NCBI RefSeq assembly: GCF_001612805.1
Contig: NZ_BDBD01000011.1
Location: 62,001-126,000, forward strand
Reading direction: 5' to 3'
DNA: 64,000 nucleotides
From: Nocardia coubleae NBRC 108252
Lineage (GTDB): Bacteria > Actinomycetota > Actinomycetes > Mycobacteriales > Mycobacteriaceae
Below the pieces are notes generated by a model, which worked only from the letters and a program-made list of their open reading frames with translations, was not told the DNA's origin and made no database searches. This document shows, piece after piece, positions 53,029 through 63,044 of this stretch (position 1 is the first letter of the stretch; each line of letters starts with the position of its first letter). A program made the translations under genes and the position numbers.

Positions 53029-56000
53029 GTGCGCTTCGGAGTTCTGGGTCCCCTGACTGTGTGGGGGGCCGGCGGCGAAGTGGTCCCGGTGCCGGAGAAG
53101 AAGGTGCGAGCCCTGCTCGCCGGTCTGCTGACGGCCCCGGGGCGGGTGGTCTCGGCCGACCGGCTGATCGAGGGAATCTGGGGCGAGAGCATGCCGGCTC
53201 GCCCGGGCAGTGCGTTGCAGACCCTCGCATCCCGGCTGCGCCGGGTGGTGGGCACGGATCTGGTTGCTCACCGTGCGATGGGATACACGTTGCTCGTAGC
53301 CGCCGACGCGGTGGACGCCGGGCAGTTCGCATCGCTGGCCGAGCAAGCGCGCCGGGCTGGTGAGCCGGGTCGACGGGCTCAGTTGTTCGCTCAGGCACTG
53401 GAGTTGTGGCGTGGGCCCGCGTTCGCGGATTTCGCGGACGACACGCTCGTCCAGCCTTCGGTTACGCGGCTGGAAGAGCAGCGGATGCTAGTGCTCGAAG
53501 AGCATGCCGAGGCCCGGCTGCAACTGGGCGACTACGGTCGGCTGGCCACCGAGTTGCAGGAACTGACCGAACTGCACCCCTTCCGCGAACGGTTACGCGC
53601 TATACAGATGCGTGCTTTGTATGGCGCTGGACGCGTGGACGAAGCCTTGACCGTCTATCAGGATGTGCGCCGTCATCTCGACGACGAGCTCGGACTCGAA
53701 CCCGGACAGGAGCTCGTCGAATTACATCAGGAGATGCTGCGCCGGACCCTGCCGATCGAGCCGCCGGCATCCGACCGGCGGGCGCAGGACTCGCCCCGGC
53801 GTCGTACCAACCTGCCGGCGCCCATCACCGATCTCATAGGACGGACCGAGTCCGTGCGGCAAGTGCGGGCACTGCTGAGCCGAGAACGCCTGGTCACACT
53901 GACCGGGCCGGGTGGGGTCGGTAAAACTCGGCTGGCGTTGGCTGCCGCACGCGAATCGGACGATGTCTTCGACGACGGCGCGTGGCTGGTGGAATTCGGC
54001 GCACACCGGGTATCGGACACGGTGCACAAGGCCGTAGACGAATTAGCCGATGCGGTCGCGGCCGTACTGGAGATCCGGGACGACGCACGGCCGCCGACAT
54101 CGACGCGTTCACCGGTGCGGCAATTGATCGACGCGTTGCACAGCCGAGAGCTGTTGCTGGTATTCGATAATTGCGAACACCTCGTCGATGCCGCGGCCAG
54201 GCTGGCGCGGCTGCTGCTGCACGGAGCGCCTCGGCTACACATACTGGCCACCAGCCGGGAACCGCTCGACATCGCAGGCGAGCAGTTATGGCAGGTACCG
54301 CCGCTGGAATTGCCCGAACCGGGAGCAACACCGGCAGAAATCATGAACTCCAGCGCAGTTCGCCTGTTCGCGGCGCGGGCCGCCGCCGCGGCACCGGGGT
54401 TCACCATGACCGAAGACGACGCACACGTGGTGGCTGCGATCTGTCGCCGAATGGACGGACTACCGCTGGCACTCGAGCTGGCATCGACGCGTATCCGCGC
54501 CTTGGGCCTCGCTCAGCTCGCCGATCGCCTCGACGACCGATTCGGGCTGCTTACCAGCCATCGTCGCGGCGCTCCTCCCCGCCAGCAAACACTGCGCGCC
54601 ATGATCGACTGGAGCTGGGAACTGCTGACCGCTGCCGAACAAGCGGTATTGAGCCGCCTCGGTGTGCACGCCGACGGATGCAGCTTGGAAGCCGCCGAAA
54701 TACTCTGCGCGGGAGGAGGCGTCGAGTCCGGGCAGGTGCTCGACCTACTCGCGCGCTTGGTCGACCGTTCCCTGGTGGTCGTCAGCGAGGAAGCTGAGGG
54801 CACTCGCTACCGGCTGCTGGAATCGATTGCCGCTTACTGTGTCGAACAGTTACAGACCCATGAGGCCGAATACACGCAGCTTCGCCGCGCCCACGCCCAG
54901 TACTACCTCGCACTTGCCGAAAGAGCCGACGACGAGTTGCGCGGCCCGCAACAATGTCGCTGGTTACGCATTCTCGACCTCGAATCCGCCAACATGCGCA
55001 ACGCGTTGAACACCGCCCTCGCCGTCGGCGACACCGCCTTGGCTCGGAGGCTGGCCAAGGCGCTTACCTGGTATTGGTTCCTGCGCGGTCGGCTCATGGA
55101 GGCGAGACGCTCGATCACCGCAGCGTTGGAACTCATGTACTCGACTGCCACAGAACACCCCTGGGTCCAACAGCTCGAGGCATGGCGAGCCGCGTTGACG
55201 CTACTCTGCGGTGATCGGGCTGATGCCTCGTGGGACAGCCACACGCCACTGCGGCTCTACCGAGCCATCCCGGACCGCCGGGACCGCTCAGGGCCGGGTT
55301 GGTTCCTCGGTTACGCCACAACAATGTTCGGCAACATAGATGTCGGAGTGGAACTCATCGACCGGGCACTAGAGGACTGCCGGGAGTTGGGCCAGCGCTG
55401 GGAATTCGCCGCAGCGCTCACGGTCCGCGCGGTCCAGCGGCAAGTTCGTGGTGAGCTGGACGAGGCCCGGCGAGACGGCGAGCAGAGTTGTGACCTGTTC
55501 GCAGAGGTCGGCGATCGGTGGGGGCAATTGCAAGCTACCGGGACGCTCGGCAGGCTGGCGGAGATCCGGGGCGACTACCGGGAGGGCGAGACCCAGCACC
55601 GAGAGGGACTGCGCATCGCGGAGCAGCTGGGCCTCTGGAACGACGCGGCGACGCGATGGGCCGAACTGGGCCGTATAGCACTTCTCAGACAGGAATATCC
55701 CCTGGCGGACAACCTTCACCAACGGGCTCTACAACTAGCCCAAGCGCACGGGCACCGGCCCACTCAGGAATCGGCCGAAGTGGGCCTCGCACTCAGCGCG
55801 CGACGCCAGGGACGGCTCGACACCGCCGAGCATTACCTGCGCCCATGGCTGGAGTGGAATCGTAACTTCGACGCGGCGAACGGTATTGCGCTGATACTCG
55901 CAGAGCTCGGTTTCGTCGCCGAGCAACGAGGTGACGTCCGGTCAGCGCTGGCACTGCACCAAGATGGCCTCGTTGCCGCCCGTAAAACCGGCGACCCTCG

Positions 56001-56220
56001 TGCGCTGGCCCTCGCCTATGAGGGACTGGCCGGTGCACAGCAACTCGCGGGTAAGTCCGAACTCGCGGCCCGCCTCCTCGGCACCGCCGCCAGAGTCCGC
56101 GAATCCGTAGGCGCCCCGTTGCCCCGGGCCGAACGCGGTGACGTGGACCGCATTGCGACGGCGGTTCGTTCGACACTGGGCAGGAACCGCTTCGAGGCGG
56201 AGTACGCGCGGGATGTGTAG
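53029..56220 (+). CDS. AfsR/SARP-type regulator (BTAD-NB-ARC-TPR), paralogue of 45840
   Basis: 1063 residues from GTG 53029, the position that matches its paralogue's start (VRFGVLGPLTVW vs RFGVLGPLAVW); the open frame from 52951 adds a non-conserved 26 residues. Same domain order: winged helix, BTAD (VLEEHAEARLQLG, DELGLEPGQELVELHQ), NB-ARC (P-loop GPGGVGKTRLA, LLVFDNCEHL) and TPR-like array. It keeps DDAR-type inserts missing from the other. Divergent from the SDR/F420 operon, its likely target. Confidence 0.93.
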   Translation: MRFGVLGPLTVWGAGGEVVPVPEKKVRALLAGLLTAPGRVVSADRLIEGIWGESMPARPGSALQTLASRLRRVVGTDLVAHRAMGYTLLVAADAVDAGQFASLAEQARRAGEPGRRAQLFAQALELWRGPAFADFADDTLVQPSVTRLEEQRMLVLEEHAEARLQLGDYGRLATELQELTELHPFRERLRAIQMRALYGAGRVDEALTVYQDVRRHLDDELGLEPGQELVELHQEMLRRTLPIEPPASDRRAQDSPRRRTNLPAPITDLIGRTESVRQVRALLSRERLVTLTGPGGVGKTRLALAAARESDDVFDDGAWLVEFGAHRVSDTVHKAVDELADAVAAVLEIRDDARPPTSTRSPVRQLIDALHSRELLLVFDNCEHLVDAAARLARLLLHGAPRLHILATSREPLDIAGEQLWQVPPLELPEPGATPAEIMNSSAVRLFAARAAAAAPGFTMTEDDAHVVAAICRRMDGLPLALELASTRIRALGLAQLADRLDDRFGLLTSHRRGAPPRQQTLRAMIDWSWELLTAAEQAVLSRLGVHADGCSLEAAEILCAGGGVESGQVLDLLARLVDRSLVVVSEEAEGTRYRLLESIAAYCVEQLQTHEAEYTQLRRAHAQYYLALAERADDELRGPQQCRWLRILDLESANMRNALNTALAVGDTALARRLAKALTWYWFLRGRLMEARRSITAALELMYSTATEHPWVQQLEAWRAALTLLCGDRADASWDSHTPLRLYRAIPDRRDRSGPGWFLGYATTMFGNIDVGVELIDRALEDCRELGQRWEFAAALTVRAVQRQVRGELDEARRDGEQSCDLFAEVGDRWGQLQATGTLGRLAEIRGDYREGETQHREGLRIAEQLGLWNDAATRWAELGRIALLRQEYPLADNLHQRALQLAQAHGHRPTQESAEVGLALSARRQGRLDTAEHYLRPWLEWNRNFDAANGIALILAELGFVAEQRGDVRSALALHQDGLVAARKTGDPRALALAYEGLAGAQQLAGKSELAARLLGTAARVRESVGAPLPRAERGDVDRIATAVRSTLGRNRFEAEYARDV

Positions 56221-56569
56221 TGGTGGTGCCGTGTCAGGCGGATATGAGGCGTGCAGGGCTGTCGGAGCGTGACATCAGCATTCACCGGCTTTCCACCGAG
56301 CTTGGCAGTCCAGGGCTGCTACCACGCCACCATGATCTCGACCGTGGCCTGAGCCGGGCCGGTTGAGCAGTCCGGTCGAAGCAAGCCCCACGCCGCATCG
56401 AGACACCTGGTGATCCCGTCACTCATCCTTGGCAGATCCGGCCTGTAACCATCCAACCGGAGTCCACACCGCGGGGCGTACTGCTATGCGAGGACGACGA
56501 CACACCCTGGTGCTCCGATCCTGGCCGGGACCTGGTCCTCACACCACTCTCGAGTAGCCGCTGGGTGGG
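56221..56569. other. Intergenic region, no gene supported
   Basis: About 350 bases between convergent genes. A few imperfect GC-rich hairpins (for example CCGGATCG/CGG... near 56571) but no clear terminator. No frame shows coding character. Confidence 0.35.
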
Positions 56570-59038
56570 CTATCCGGATCGCCCGGCGGATGGTCCGGTT
56601 GCAACCAAACCCAGCAATGTCTGCGCTCGCCCGACAGCATCTGCCGGGCCCGGTGTCGGCAGTCGCATTCGGGCTGGTCGAGCGGCGGCCGGTAGTGGAT
56701 CGCTGTGCGCTCCGCGCGTGAGTGGATCCTCAGTGCGCCGCTCATCGTAGGCACGTGATCCAGTAGTCGCCATGGAATCCCTGGTGACACCGTGGGTTTC
56801 GCTGGGGAATCCGGGGAAGTTGCGGTCGAAGTCCTCCAGTGCGCGCAGGTAGCGCAGGATGGGCGCGTCCTTCTCGCCGGGGTTCTCGCCGGGCATCAGT
56901 ACCGGGATGCCGGGCGGGGTGGTCACCACCTGGGTGGCCACGGTGCGATTGGCGAGCTCGGCCAGGCGGACGGGCTCGGTGCCGGCGCGCAGCAGTCGCT
57001 GGTAGGTCTGCGCGGGGGTGAACTCGGGGCGGGGCGGGTGCGTGAAGGCGTCTTCGAGCAGCGGCATCAACTCGCTGTCGCGCAGCTGCCGATGCATCTG
57101 GTCGCACAGGTCGCGCAGGGTGAGGCCGGCGTAGCGCGCGGGGAATTCCCGGGCCAGCGCGGGCAGGACCTCGCCGAGTGCGGCGCCGGAGTCGTAGAGG
57201 GATTTGAAGTCGAGCAGTCCATCGATGAGCGTGCCCCACTTGCCTTTGGTGATGCCCATGGAGAAAAGGACCAGGCAGGTGTAGGCGTCGGTCTTCTCGA
57301 CCACGATGCGCCGGGTCTCGAGATAGGCGGTCAGGATTTTGGCCGGAATGCCGGTATCGCTCTGCACGCCAACGGCATTGGTGCCGGGACAGGTGATGCT
57401 GACCTTGATCGGATCGAGCAGGCAGTAGCCCGACTCGAGGCCGGCGAAGCCGTGCCACTCGGCGCCGGGTTCCAGGCTCCAGCAGGCGGGCTCGGTGCGC
57501 AGCAGATCCAGTGGGGCGTCCGCGAACGCGTAGCTCTGCCCGGTGCCGGGATCGGTGACCTGCTCCGGCTGCCAGGTGCCGAAGAACCATCCAGGCCGGT
57601 CGCCCGCCGACTCGATGCGCCGGCTGATGCGGGCCACCGCCTGACGGAATCGGATGGCCTCGGTGATCGCCTCGTCGGCGAGCCAGGTGCCGCCGGGGCC
57701 GTCCATCATGGCCGCCGCCACATCCAGACCGGCGATCATCGGGTACAGCGGCGAGGTGGTGGCGTGCATCATGAAGGTCTCGTTGAATTGCCGGTGATCG
57801 ACCGGCGAGCGCGGCGAATTCTTCACGTGCACCATCGCGCTCTGCGACAGCGCCGCGAGCAGTTTGTGGGTGGACTGGGTGGTCAGCACGGTCGGGCGGA
57901 GCTCGTCGGGAACCGACTCCGCGTCCACCGCCATGCCGTAGCGGCGCGCGTAGAGCGGATGGAAGCGCGCGTAGGCGAACCAGGCCTCGTCCAGGTGTAT
58001 CCGGGGCACGCTGGCGCCGAGCAACTCGGCCAGGCGCACCGCGTCGTAGCAGAGCCCGTCGTAGGTGGAGTTGGTGACCACCGCGTAGACCGGCGCCGGG
58101 TCGGCCGCGTCGACGGACAGCGGATTGCGTTGCAGCAGTTCGGTTATCGCGTCGCGGGTGAGGGCGTGCGGTGGGATCGGGCCCATCAAGCCGTAACCGT
58201 TGCGCGTGGGCACTAGATAGGCGGGACGGCCGCCGGTCAGTGTCAGCCCGTGGTAGATCGCCTTGTGGCAGTTGCGGTCGACCAGCACGAGCTCGTCGGT
58301 GGCGACGCTGGCGTGGATCGCGATACGGTCGGACGTGGAATCCCCATGCAGGACGAAGTAGGTCAGGTCGGCGCCGAAGATCCGGGCCGCGTTGCGCTCG
58401 GCGTCACCGATCGGGCCGGTGTGCTCGAACAGCGAACCCAGCTCGCCGACCGAGATCGACAGATCGGTGCGGAAAAGTCGCTCGCCGTAGTAGTCGAACA
58501 GGACCCGCCCGACCGACGACTTCAGGAAGGCCACACCGCCCGCGTGGGCCGGTGTGTGCCAAGAGTATTCGTGGGTGTCGTCGAAGCGGCGCAACTCCCG
58601 GAAGAACGGGGGCAGCAACTCGTCCTGGTAGCGGCGCGCGGCGACACCGATGCGACCGGCGATGAAACTCGCGGTGTCCTCCAGCAGCCACACGTAGCCG
58701 CACACCACCTCCGAGACCCACAGCGGCAGATCGTCCACCGAGGCCGCGGTGCTCACCAGGAAGACGGGCAGGTTCGCGAATCGTGCCTGCACCGCACGCA
58801 ACACCACCTCGGCCGGGCGTTCGAGCACGCCGTCGGCGTCGCACATGTCCCAGCTCACCAGTGCCGCCGTCAACTCGGCACGCGTCTGGACCAGGGCGAG
58901 CGCGTCCTCGTCGGTACCGGCGCGGACCACCTCGTGTCCGGACTCGGCCAAGTGCGCGCAGATTAGTTCGAGTTGCTCGTCCAGGACCGAACCGGGCAGC
59001 ACCTCGTTGACCGCGAGCAGAATCGTTGATCCGGACAC
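56570..59038 (-). CDS. Orn/Lys/Arg decarboxylase family protein (PLP-dependent), 3' end probably frameshifted
   Basis: 822 codons from GTG 59038, behind GGAGGAG. The N-terminal 130 residues are a flavodoxin-like wing domain. The PLP core has HTPAHAGG, TNSTYDGLCYDAVRLAELL, HLDEAWFAYARFHPLY and the Schiff-base Lys in TTQSTHKLLAALSQSAMVH. The conserved C-terminus should end SETHGVTRD-(S)-HGDYWITCLR; here the SETHGVTRD part is in this frame and HGDYWITCLR in the next (stop 56742), so one base appears lost near 56770. The 60 codons after that are not homologous. Produces cadaverine, agmatine or putrescine in related enzymes. Confidence 0.88.
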   Translation of the reverse strand: MSGSTILLAVNEVLPGSVLDEQLELICAHLAESGHEVVRAGTDEDALALVQTRAELTAALVSWDMCDADGVLERPAEVVLRAVQARFANLPVFLVSTAASVDDLPLWVSEVVCGYVWLLEDTASFIAGRIGVAARRYQDELLPPFFRELRRFDDTHEYSWHTPAHAGGVAFLKSSVGRVLFDYYGERLFRTDLSISVGELGSLFEHTGPIGDAERNAARIFGADLTYFVLHGDSTSDRIAIHASVATDELVLVDRNCHKAIYHGLTLTGGRPAYLVPTRNGYGLMGPIPPHALTRDAITELLQRNPLSVDAADPAPVYAVVTNSTYDGLCYDAVRLAELLGASVPRIHLDEAWFAYARFHPLYARRYGMAVDAESVPDELRPTVLTTQSTHKLLAALSQSAMVHVKNSPRSPVDHRQFNETFMMHATTSPLYPMIAGLDVAAAMMDGPGGTWLADEAITEAIRFRQAVARISRRIESAGDRPGWFFGTWQPEQVTDPGTGQSYAFADAPLDLLRTEPACWSLEPGAEWHGFAGLESGYCLLDPIKVSITCPGTNAVGVQSDTGIPAKILTAYLETRRIVVEKTDAYTCLVLFSMGITKGKWGTLIDGLLDFKSLYDSGAALGEVLPALAREFPARYAGLTLRDLCDQMHRQLRDSELMPLLEDAFTHPPRPEFTPAQTYQRLLRAGTEPVRLAELANRTVATQVVTTPPGIPVLMPGENPGEKDAPILRYLRALEDFDRNFPGFPSETHGVTRDSMATTGSRAYDERRTEDPLTRGAHSDPLPAAARPARMRLPTPGPADAVGRAQTLLGLVATGPSAGRSG

Positions 59039-59561
59039 AGCGGGACTCCTCCGGTAACAGGGACCCGTCCGGCGCGCGACGGGCGGCCCGGGCATCGAAT
59101 TCGCCTCGGCCCGTACGGTGTTCGATGCCATGGCCGAGTTGGATGTGTAGTTCTGCCGTCCGCGTCGGACGCCGCGGATGCCGGAGGTGCTCCAGCATGG
59201 CAGGCCCGGGCCGCTTGTCTGCAGGTTTGTGCCGTGTAAGCGGTGCCGAACTAGGCGGCGAAGGCGCGGCGGCCGCCGTGGCCAGTTCGCCACGCGAGTC
59301 TGACCGCCGCACGCACCAAAATGCCGATGTGCGGTCACTTGGTGCCGTCATCGTGGCCGGTTGGAACGAGATCAGTAGGTCGCTTGGGTAGGGCGGTGTC
59401 GGTGCGCAGCATGGCGTTGTCGCGCAATCGGATCGGGTCGATCCGGGCCGCCGAGGCTCGGCTTGGGCATCCGACTGGCCCGCGATCCGGGACAGATCGA
59501 CCGCTCCCTCATTGCTTGCCCTCGCTCATGTTGCATGCCCGCATGTTTCGGTAACGGAGCC
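59039..59561. other. Intergenic region, no feature supported
   Basis: About 520 bases between two minus-strand genes. The open frame above the decarboxylase start (to 59338) is basic and non-conserved and is probably untranslated leader. No strong hairpin or promoter recognised. Confidence 0.4.
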
Positions 59562-59933
59562 TCAGAGGACGATGATTTCCCCCTCGCATCGCACGCCCTC
59601 GTTCTCGGTGACCACATCGAACTCGTATTCACCCGCGGCTGCCATGAACTTCACCGAGAATGTCACCGGCGCGATGGTGACCGGTAGCTCCCGCATCCAG
59701 AGGAACTTGGGAATCCGAACCCGGGTATCGAGTTCGAATTGGTTGCGCACAGTGATGTCCAGCCGTACCGGCACATCACTCGAGATGACTATCAGGCTCG
59801 TGTCACACCGGCCGAAGTCGTAAGCGAGCGAGACGATTTCAGCCGGCTCGCCGTCGAACGGGTCCGCTGCAGCGGGAGGTACGGCCACGAGAAGCGCCAG
59901 GGAGAGCATCGATACTGCCAGGAGCGAACGCAT
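59562..59933 (-). CDS. Small secreted protein, unknown function
   Basis: 123 residues with a clear Sec signal peptide (MRSLLAVSMLSLALLVAVPPAAA, cleaved near AAADP). The mature 100 residues are beta-rich with two Cys (GRCDTSL and GVRCEGE) likely forming a disulfide, which recalls a small beta-sandwich. No catalytic motif. Function unknown. Confidence 0.75.
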   Translation of the reverse strand: MRSLLAVSMLSLALLVAVPPAAADPFDGEPAEIVSLAYDFGRCDTSLIVISSDVPVRLDITVRNQFELDTRVRIPKFLWMRELPVTIAPVTFSVKFMAAAGEYEFDVVTENEGVRCEGEIIVL

Positions 59934-60581
59934 GATCAGACCCTACCGTCACGAGAACCATTGTGGCCCTGGATATCTGCGTTCTCGTCCCGACGGAACA
60001 TGGTGCGGGCGCGCAGCACGTCGGCATCAGGAGTTAGCAGTGCCACGGATATCTGCAACGTCCGGGGGAAGGGAAGGAGGCCGCTGAGGATCCGTCTGGT
60101 ATTGATTCTGGAAAGTCACCGATCGCATGGTGTGAATGCGACGGTGCGCAGAAAAATGCACACCATGGCTCAGCACCGCGACTGCCCACGATTCAGGGCG
60201 CGCGCAGTGCCCTCCCACGCGGCCTCAGTGCCGATGGGCGGGTCTAGGCAGTACGTAACCGCGGTGCTTGCTGCCCGCCTGTCGGTGCGATTCGAGGTTC
60301 GACCAGTGGTGAGCCGCCGCTCATGACCTGGTCCCACCAGGACTGCTTCGAGTTTGTGGTTGCCCGGCTATGGATCGAGCTGCCCGCGCGGTGGGCAGCT
60401 GAGTGAGACGAATCACACTGGCTCGATGCCGGAAGGTAACCGACGTCGGTCCTCTCGCAACGCCACGTATCCGACGGTCCCCGTAGGTCGAGAAGAAACC
60501 TGACCTGGACCGAACAGTGGGACGAGCGGCGATGTTCGCCTACTCACAGCGGCAGCTGCTGCAGATTGCCTACAAAATGCG

Positions 60582-60615
60582 GATGCTCCAGGTGCGAGGT
60601 CGCACCTGGAGCATC
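60582..60615. repeat. Near-perfect palindrome, 16-bp arms
   Basis: GATGCTCCAGGTGCGA (60582-60597), two bases (GG), then its exact reverse complement TCGCACCTGGAGCATC (60600-60615). It lies in non-coding DNA 400 bp before the lipoprotein gene. Candidate operator, cruciform or RNA hairpin; no T-tract follows. Confidence 0.75.
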
Positions 60616-60670
60616 GAGTAGATATGTGCAAACACATAGTTGCGTTTAGCACTGGTGTCCGGAGGGGTAT

Positions 60671-60803
60671 TCGACCAGTACGCACAGCAGTTGATTCGGC
60701 GGACATCGTTGGTGCTGGTCTGACGGCACGATGGCCTGGAAGCTCTCCCAATCCAGTGGTTCTCTCTGCCTACGGGGGTGACTGGCGGAGGATTTGAATC
60801 TGC
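60671..60803 (+). repeat. Copy A of a diverged direct repeat ending in tRNA-like motif
   Basis: The first 57 bases match 63775-63831 at 49 positions. The copy ends with GGCGGAGGATTTGAATCTGC (60784-60803), which is the reverse complement of a tRNA T-arm/acceptor-like stretch. Partner copy at 63775-63920. Confidence 0.6.
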
Positions 60804-61007
60804 CCGGCGTGCGTTCCAATTGCCCAGACCACGCCCATTAGTCCCGAATTATGCTCGGTGCCAGGCAGGTTCGCGACACGGCGCTTCTCAACGAGTCTCA
60901 ACATTGCAGTGAGGTCCTCTTCTTCAGGCACGGACAGTGCCACCGCCCTGGAGCGGCCGTCCGCTCGCGGTTGGACTCGGCCGTCACGATAGGCTCACGC
61001 GGACAAG

Positions 61008-62138
61008 ATGTTGGCGTTCCTGGAGGTGTGGTGCGCGGGGGGGAAGTTCGCCAAGGCAGTCTGTTTGGCCGCTGTGGCGGCGATGGTGGCAGGGTGTGGG
61101 CAATTGGTCGAAGGCTCGCCGATCCCGGTGAGCACAGATCCAGCCGCGACGGTGCCGCCGCAGTCGGCCATCTTTCCCGGCGACCTCGCCGAGGCCAGCG
61201 TGGCACCGGGCACCGCGGACTTGATGGGGCGTGTCCGGTCCTCGCACGCGTGCTTGCTGCATGATCGGGAGTTTGCGCGGCGCTACGGGACCCCTGCCGA
61301 CGGCTGGTTGATCGAGCGATTCAGCAAATGCGGGGTGATGGTCAACTCCGATGTCGAGCCCGGCGCCGGCTACATCTTCGAGTTGTCGCTTGCCGATGCA
61401 TATCTCAGCATCGATCGCGACCAGGACACCGCCGAGGAGGTCGGTGGCCATGAGGTGTTCCGGTCACGAACCAGCTACGGTACCCACGACTGCACCTACT
61501 ACCTTCCGATCGGCAAGACAGGGTTCGCGCACGGCCTGCGCGGTCGGCGTGTCCATTCCCCCGGTCAGCCCAGCGAATGGCCTGCCCGCTGTGAATCCAC
61601 CAAGGAGTACCTGGGTGCTCTGGCGGATACATTGATCGAGATGCCGCCGCGCGACATCGGCGCATCACCTGGTTCGCGGTCCCTGGTGCAGAAGAATCCG
61701 TGCGCGGCCGATGCGTCGATTCGGGATCTGTTTCCCGGCTGGAACGGTGGACAGACCGGGTGGGTCAGCGCATACTCGTGCACGATCGACTTGAGCAAGC
61801 CGGGAGACCCCTACAAGATCACCGTCACAGCGACGTTCATGCGTAACAACGAGCAAGCCGCGGTACTACCGGAAGACGGGGTCGTCACCCACGACGGTCT
61901 GAGTGGGGTCGAATACCCTTCGACGGGGAATGCCGCACTGCCGTCACCCAACAAATGTGGCTACGCGCTGACCTATGTTCCGGCCGCGGTACCGGGGGCG
62001 GCCACGGCGCACGTGGTGAGTGTGTCGGTGGACGCCAACCCGCAAAACCCGCTGGCTGCCAGCTGGCCTGCGGCGCCGTTCGACATGTGCGAGCGTGCTC
62101 GGGCGGTCAGCAGTGCGGTCCTGGCCGGTATTGGCTGA
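61008..62138 (+). CDS. Putative secreted lipoprotein with Cys-rich repeats
   Basis: 376 residues. The N-terminus (KFAKAVCLAAVAAMVAGCGQ) is a signal with lipobox Val-Ala-Gly-Cys. The mature protein has two similar halves, each with paired Cys: HACLLHDREFARRYGTP...KCGVMV and NPCAADASIRDLFPGWNGGQTGWVSAYSCTIDL, each followed by beta-strands, as in actinobacterial DUF3558-like surface lipoproteins; that family is only a resemblance. Start codon could also be GTG 61026. Confidence 0.72.
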   Translation: MLAFLEVWCAGGKFAKAVCLAAVAAMVAGCGQLVEGSPIPVSTDPAATVPPQSAIFPGDLAEASVAPGTADLMGRVRSSHACLLHDREFARRYGTPADGWLIERFSKCGVMVNSDVEPGAGYIFELSLADAYLSIDRDQDTAEEVGGHEVFRSRTSYGTHDCTYYLPIGKTGFAHGLRGRRVHSPGQPSEWPARCESTKEYLGALADTLIEMPPRDIGASPGSRSLVQKNPCAADASIRDLFPGWNGGQTGWVSAYSCTIDLSKPGDPYKITVTATFMRNNEQAAVLPEDGVVTHDGLSGVEYPSTGNAALPSPNKCGYALTYVPAAVPGAATAHVVSVSVDANPQNPLAASWPAAPFDMCERARAVSSAVLAGIG

Positions 62139-62156
62139 CAGCCGACCATCCGAAGG

Positions 62157-62522
62157 TTGCTATCGTGTCGCCTGCCGGAAGTCGCGGCGCTTCTTATCGC
62201 TCCGGTGGATTTGCGAAGCACACGCGCCCGAGCGGAATTGGTAGAGCTTAGTGACCATATTTGCGGCGACCGAGGAGGGGAAGTCACTCTCGGCCTGGAG
62301 GCGGCGGATCTCGGTCTCGGTACGACGGTTGCTGGTCATGGTCGGCTCCGTGTGCGGGTCGTCCCACGCTCGATCCCGCCGGGTTGCGTTGATGACCTAG
62401 CGTTTTCGCTGCTGCTACGCGATTCGGGTGGGGACCTTGTCTTCGCTGCCGTGGCGGGTGTGGGCCGTCGCGGCTCGGAGCGGGCATGCGTAACCGTGCC
62501 GGTAGGGAGTCTATTGGGGTAG
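62157..62522 (+). CDS. Candidate small protein, TTG start
   Basis: 121 codons from TTG 62157 immediately after GAAGG. VELSDHICGDRGGEVTLGLEAADLGLGTT and AFSLLLRDSGGDLVFAAVAGVGRR look protein-like and third positions are G/C-biased. No family recognised and the initiation site is weak, so it could be a fragment. Confidence 0.35.
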   Translation: MLSCRLPEVAALLIAPVDLRSTRARAELVELSDHICGDRGGEVTLGLEAADLGLGTTVAGHGRLRVRVVPRSIPPGCVDDLAFSLLLRDSGGDLVFAAVAGVGRRGSERACVTVPVGSLLG

Positions 62523-62846
62523 TGCCGGGCACAGCAGGAGTCAAGGTCGGCTAGTGTGCTCGGGTGCGATAGCGCTCGCCTGATTCCGAGCCGATCCGAG
62601 GCCCGCGTGCTACCGGCTTGATCGGACAAGGTCCGCCCACGAAGGTGCGGATCGCGCTGAAAGACCCTGTCGACCTGTCGACCAGTCGTATTTACCTGGT
62701 AGGGGCCGCGGGACGCTGCCGGAGAGATGATCATGACTTTCAACGCGCGACGTAGGCAAGGCGCTCGTGCTCGCAAAGCCGCCCTAGCCCTGCCCTACCC
62801 GGCTGCCCGCTGCACTGTGCCCAGCGGTAGGGAGGAGTTATCGCTG

Positions 62847-62997
62847 TGCCCGGGCTGGTGCATCGAGCACCGGTACCACGCTGGCAATGCGGTGGACCCG
62901 ACCGATCCAGGGTTCGCGGTCCACGACGGGACGTTGATCCCAATGGGCGCGTCTCACCAACTGGCACCGCCTTGCACGGGAGCGGCGGTACGGGAAA
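62847..62997 (+). pseudogene. DUF6907-like fragment
   Basis: LCPGWCIEHRYHAGNAVDPTDPGFAVHDG has the CPxWCxxxH start and acidic His-containing continuation of DUF6907 actinobacterial proteins. The conserved remainder is missing, and the frame runs into the DUF6301 gene. Probably a leftover 5' region. Confidence 0.35.
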
Positions 62998-63044
62998 CTT
63001 GCGGTCACCGCTTGCAACCATACAGACCGAAGAAAGGATGCGAC

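Larger units (their letters stand above)
59934..61007. other. Gene-free stretch of about 1 kb with repeats
   Basis: No convincing gene. It holds the 16-bp-arm palindrome at 60582-60615 and copy A of the diverged repeat at 60671-60803. A minus frame (60413-60751) reads through the repeat, but it is paralleled by an equally non-coding-looking frame over copy B. Confidence 0.5.

Noticed and set aside
56705..56735. Second CRISPR repeat
   Set aside because: Shares only the central TGAG and ATCCTC tail, its hairpin is weak and no 60-bp periodic partner exists; mentioned only as a possible diverged relative of the 5548 repeat.
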